From positions 1 through 13,518 of the forward strand of contig NZ_FNZB01000017.1 of NCBI RefSeq assembly GCF_900109205.1: a stretch of DNA of 13,518 nt, in the 5' to 3' direction. Shown here in pieces: positions 13,424-13,518 of this stretch (the first letter of the stretch is position 1; every line of letters starts with the position of its first letter). Position numbers and translations under genes: made by a program. Source of the stretch: Sphingomonas sp. OV641. Its GTDB lineage: Bacteria > Pseudomonadota > Alphaproteobacteria > Sphingomonadales > Sphingomonadaceae. The notes under the pieces were generated by a model. It was not told the origin of the DNA and did not search any database. It saw only the letters and a program-made list of their open reading frames with translations.

Positions 13424-13518
13424 TGTGGATCGGCGTGGAAAAAGGACCCCGGTAGCGGGGTGATCGGCGTCGAAAAGGGACCCCTCATCCCGGTGGTCTA
13501 GGCTGTTCGCTTGGCGGT
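13424..13518. mobile_element. End of an IS21-type insertion sequence (partial)
   Basis: CusA homology ends at 13423 and the next bases begin TGTGGATCGG, an IS21-style TG terminus. A 23-base unit starting GATCGGCGT and ending GGACCCC occurs at 13428-13450 and again at 13462-13484, 34 bases apart and 21/23 identical. Such repeated units inside the ends are typical of IS21-family elements, where they serve as transposase sites. No transposase gene is reached before the window ends, so the family call rests on the end structure and memory of similar ends in proteobacteria. Confidence 0.6.

Noticed and set aside
12978..13488. Other minus-strand frames near the cusA break, such as one opening at 13488
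   Set aside because: The frame starting at 13488 runs from the insertion end into cusA out of phase, so it does not continue the CusA protein and has no family match.
1..13518. CRISPR arrays, tRNA or rRNA genes
   Set aside because: No regularly spaced repeats, no tRNA cloverleaf with a conserved T-loop and no rRNA signature were seen; nearly all of the sequence is accounted for by protein genes.

Overview
The window is high-GC DNA that reads like an accessory region (plasmid or genomic island) of an alphaproteobacterium, most likely a sphingomonad. That assignment is an inference from gene families and style (BigR/SqrR-type ArsR next to a persulfide dioxygenase, paired half-size YeeE proteins, a small HNH protein, a Grx-MauE fusion). 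No rRNA, tRNA or housekeeping gene fixes the taxon.

Layout. (1) Positions 1-120 hold only the tail of an unidentified reading frame. (2) Positions 121-10107 form one self-contained sulfur module with two divergent operons, bounded at both outer ends by a nearly identical 28-bp palindrome (121-148 and 10080-10107, 25/28 identical). The leftward operon is 1-Cys peroxiredoxin, ArsR regulator, periplasmic DsrE-like protein. The rightward ten-gene operon is MBL persulfide dioxygenase, YeeE half, YeeE partner half, DUF442 sulfurtransferase, sulfide:quinone oxidoreductase, TauE/SafE exporter, Lgt-like/TlpA fusion, two DsbA-like proteins, a second MBL dioxygenase and TsdA thiosulfate dehydrogenase. 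Both start from an 84-bp divergent promoter region around 1799-1882. (3) Positions 10108-10673 are an AT-richer leader and an HNH-type gene. (4) Positions 10714-11958 are a MerR-family regulator diverging from a glutaredoxin-MauE membrane fusion across an operator that matches the classical mer operator. (5) Positions 11980-13423 are a cusF-like gene and the 3' third of cusA on the minus strand. (6) From 13424 to the end is the edge of an IS21-type element that has cut off cusA.

How the sulfur genes could work together (established for the families, inferred here): SQR takes electrons from sulfide into the quinone pool and makes persulfide. The MBL dioxygenases turn persulfide into sulfite. 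The DUF442 rhodanese-like protein moves sulfane sulfur and can form thiosulfate. TauE/SafE exports sulfite or a related anion, and the YeeE pair moves thiosulfate-type sulfur across the membrane. TsdA couples thiosulfate to tetrathionate. The TlpA/DsbA trio handles extracytoplasmic thiols, and the ArsR protein is the likely persulfide-responsive repressor, although it lacks the two expected sensing cysteines. The most interesting points are the paired dif-sized palindromes that delimit the module, the cysteine-less sensor, the Lgt-TlpA fusion, and the mer-operator/CueR-like-loop regulator attached to a Grx-MauE protein.
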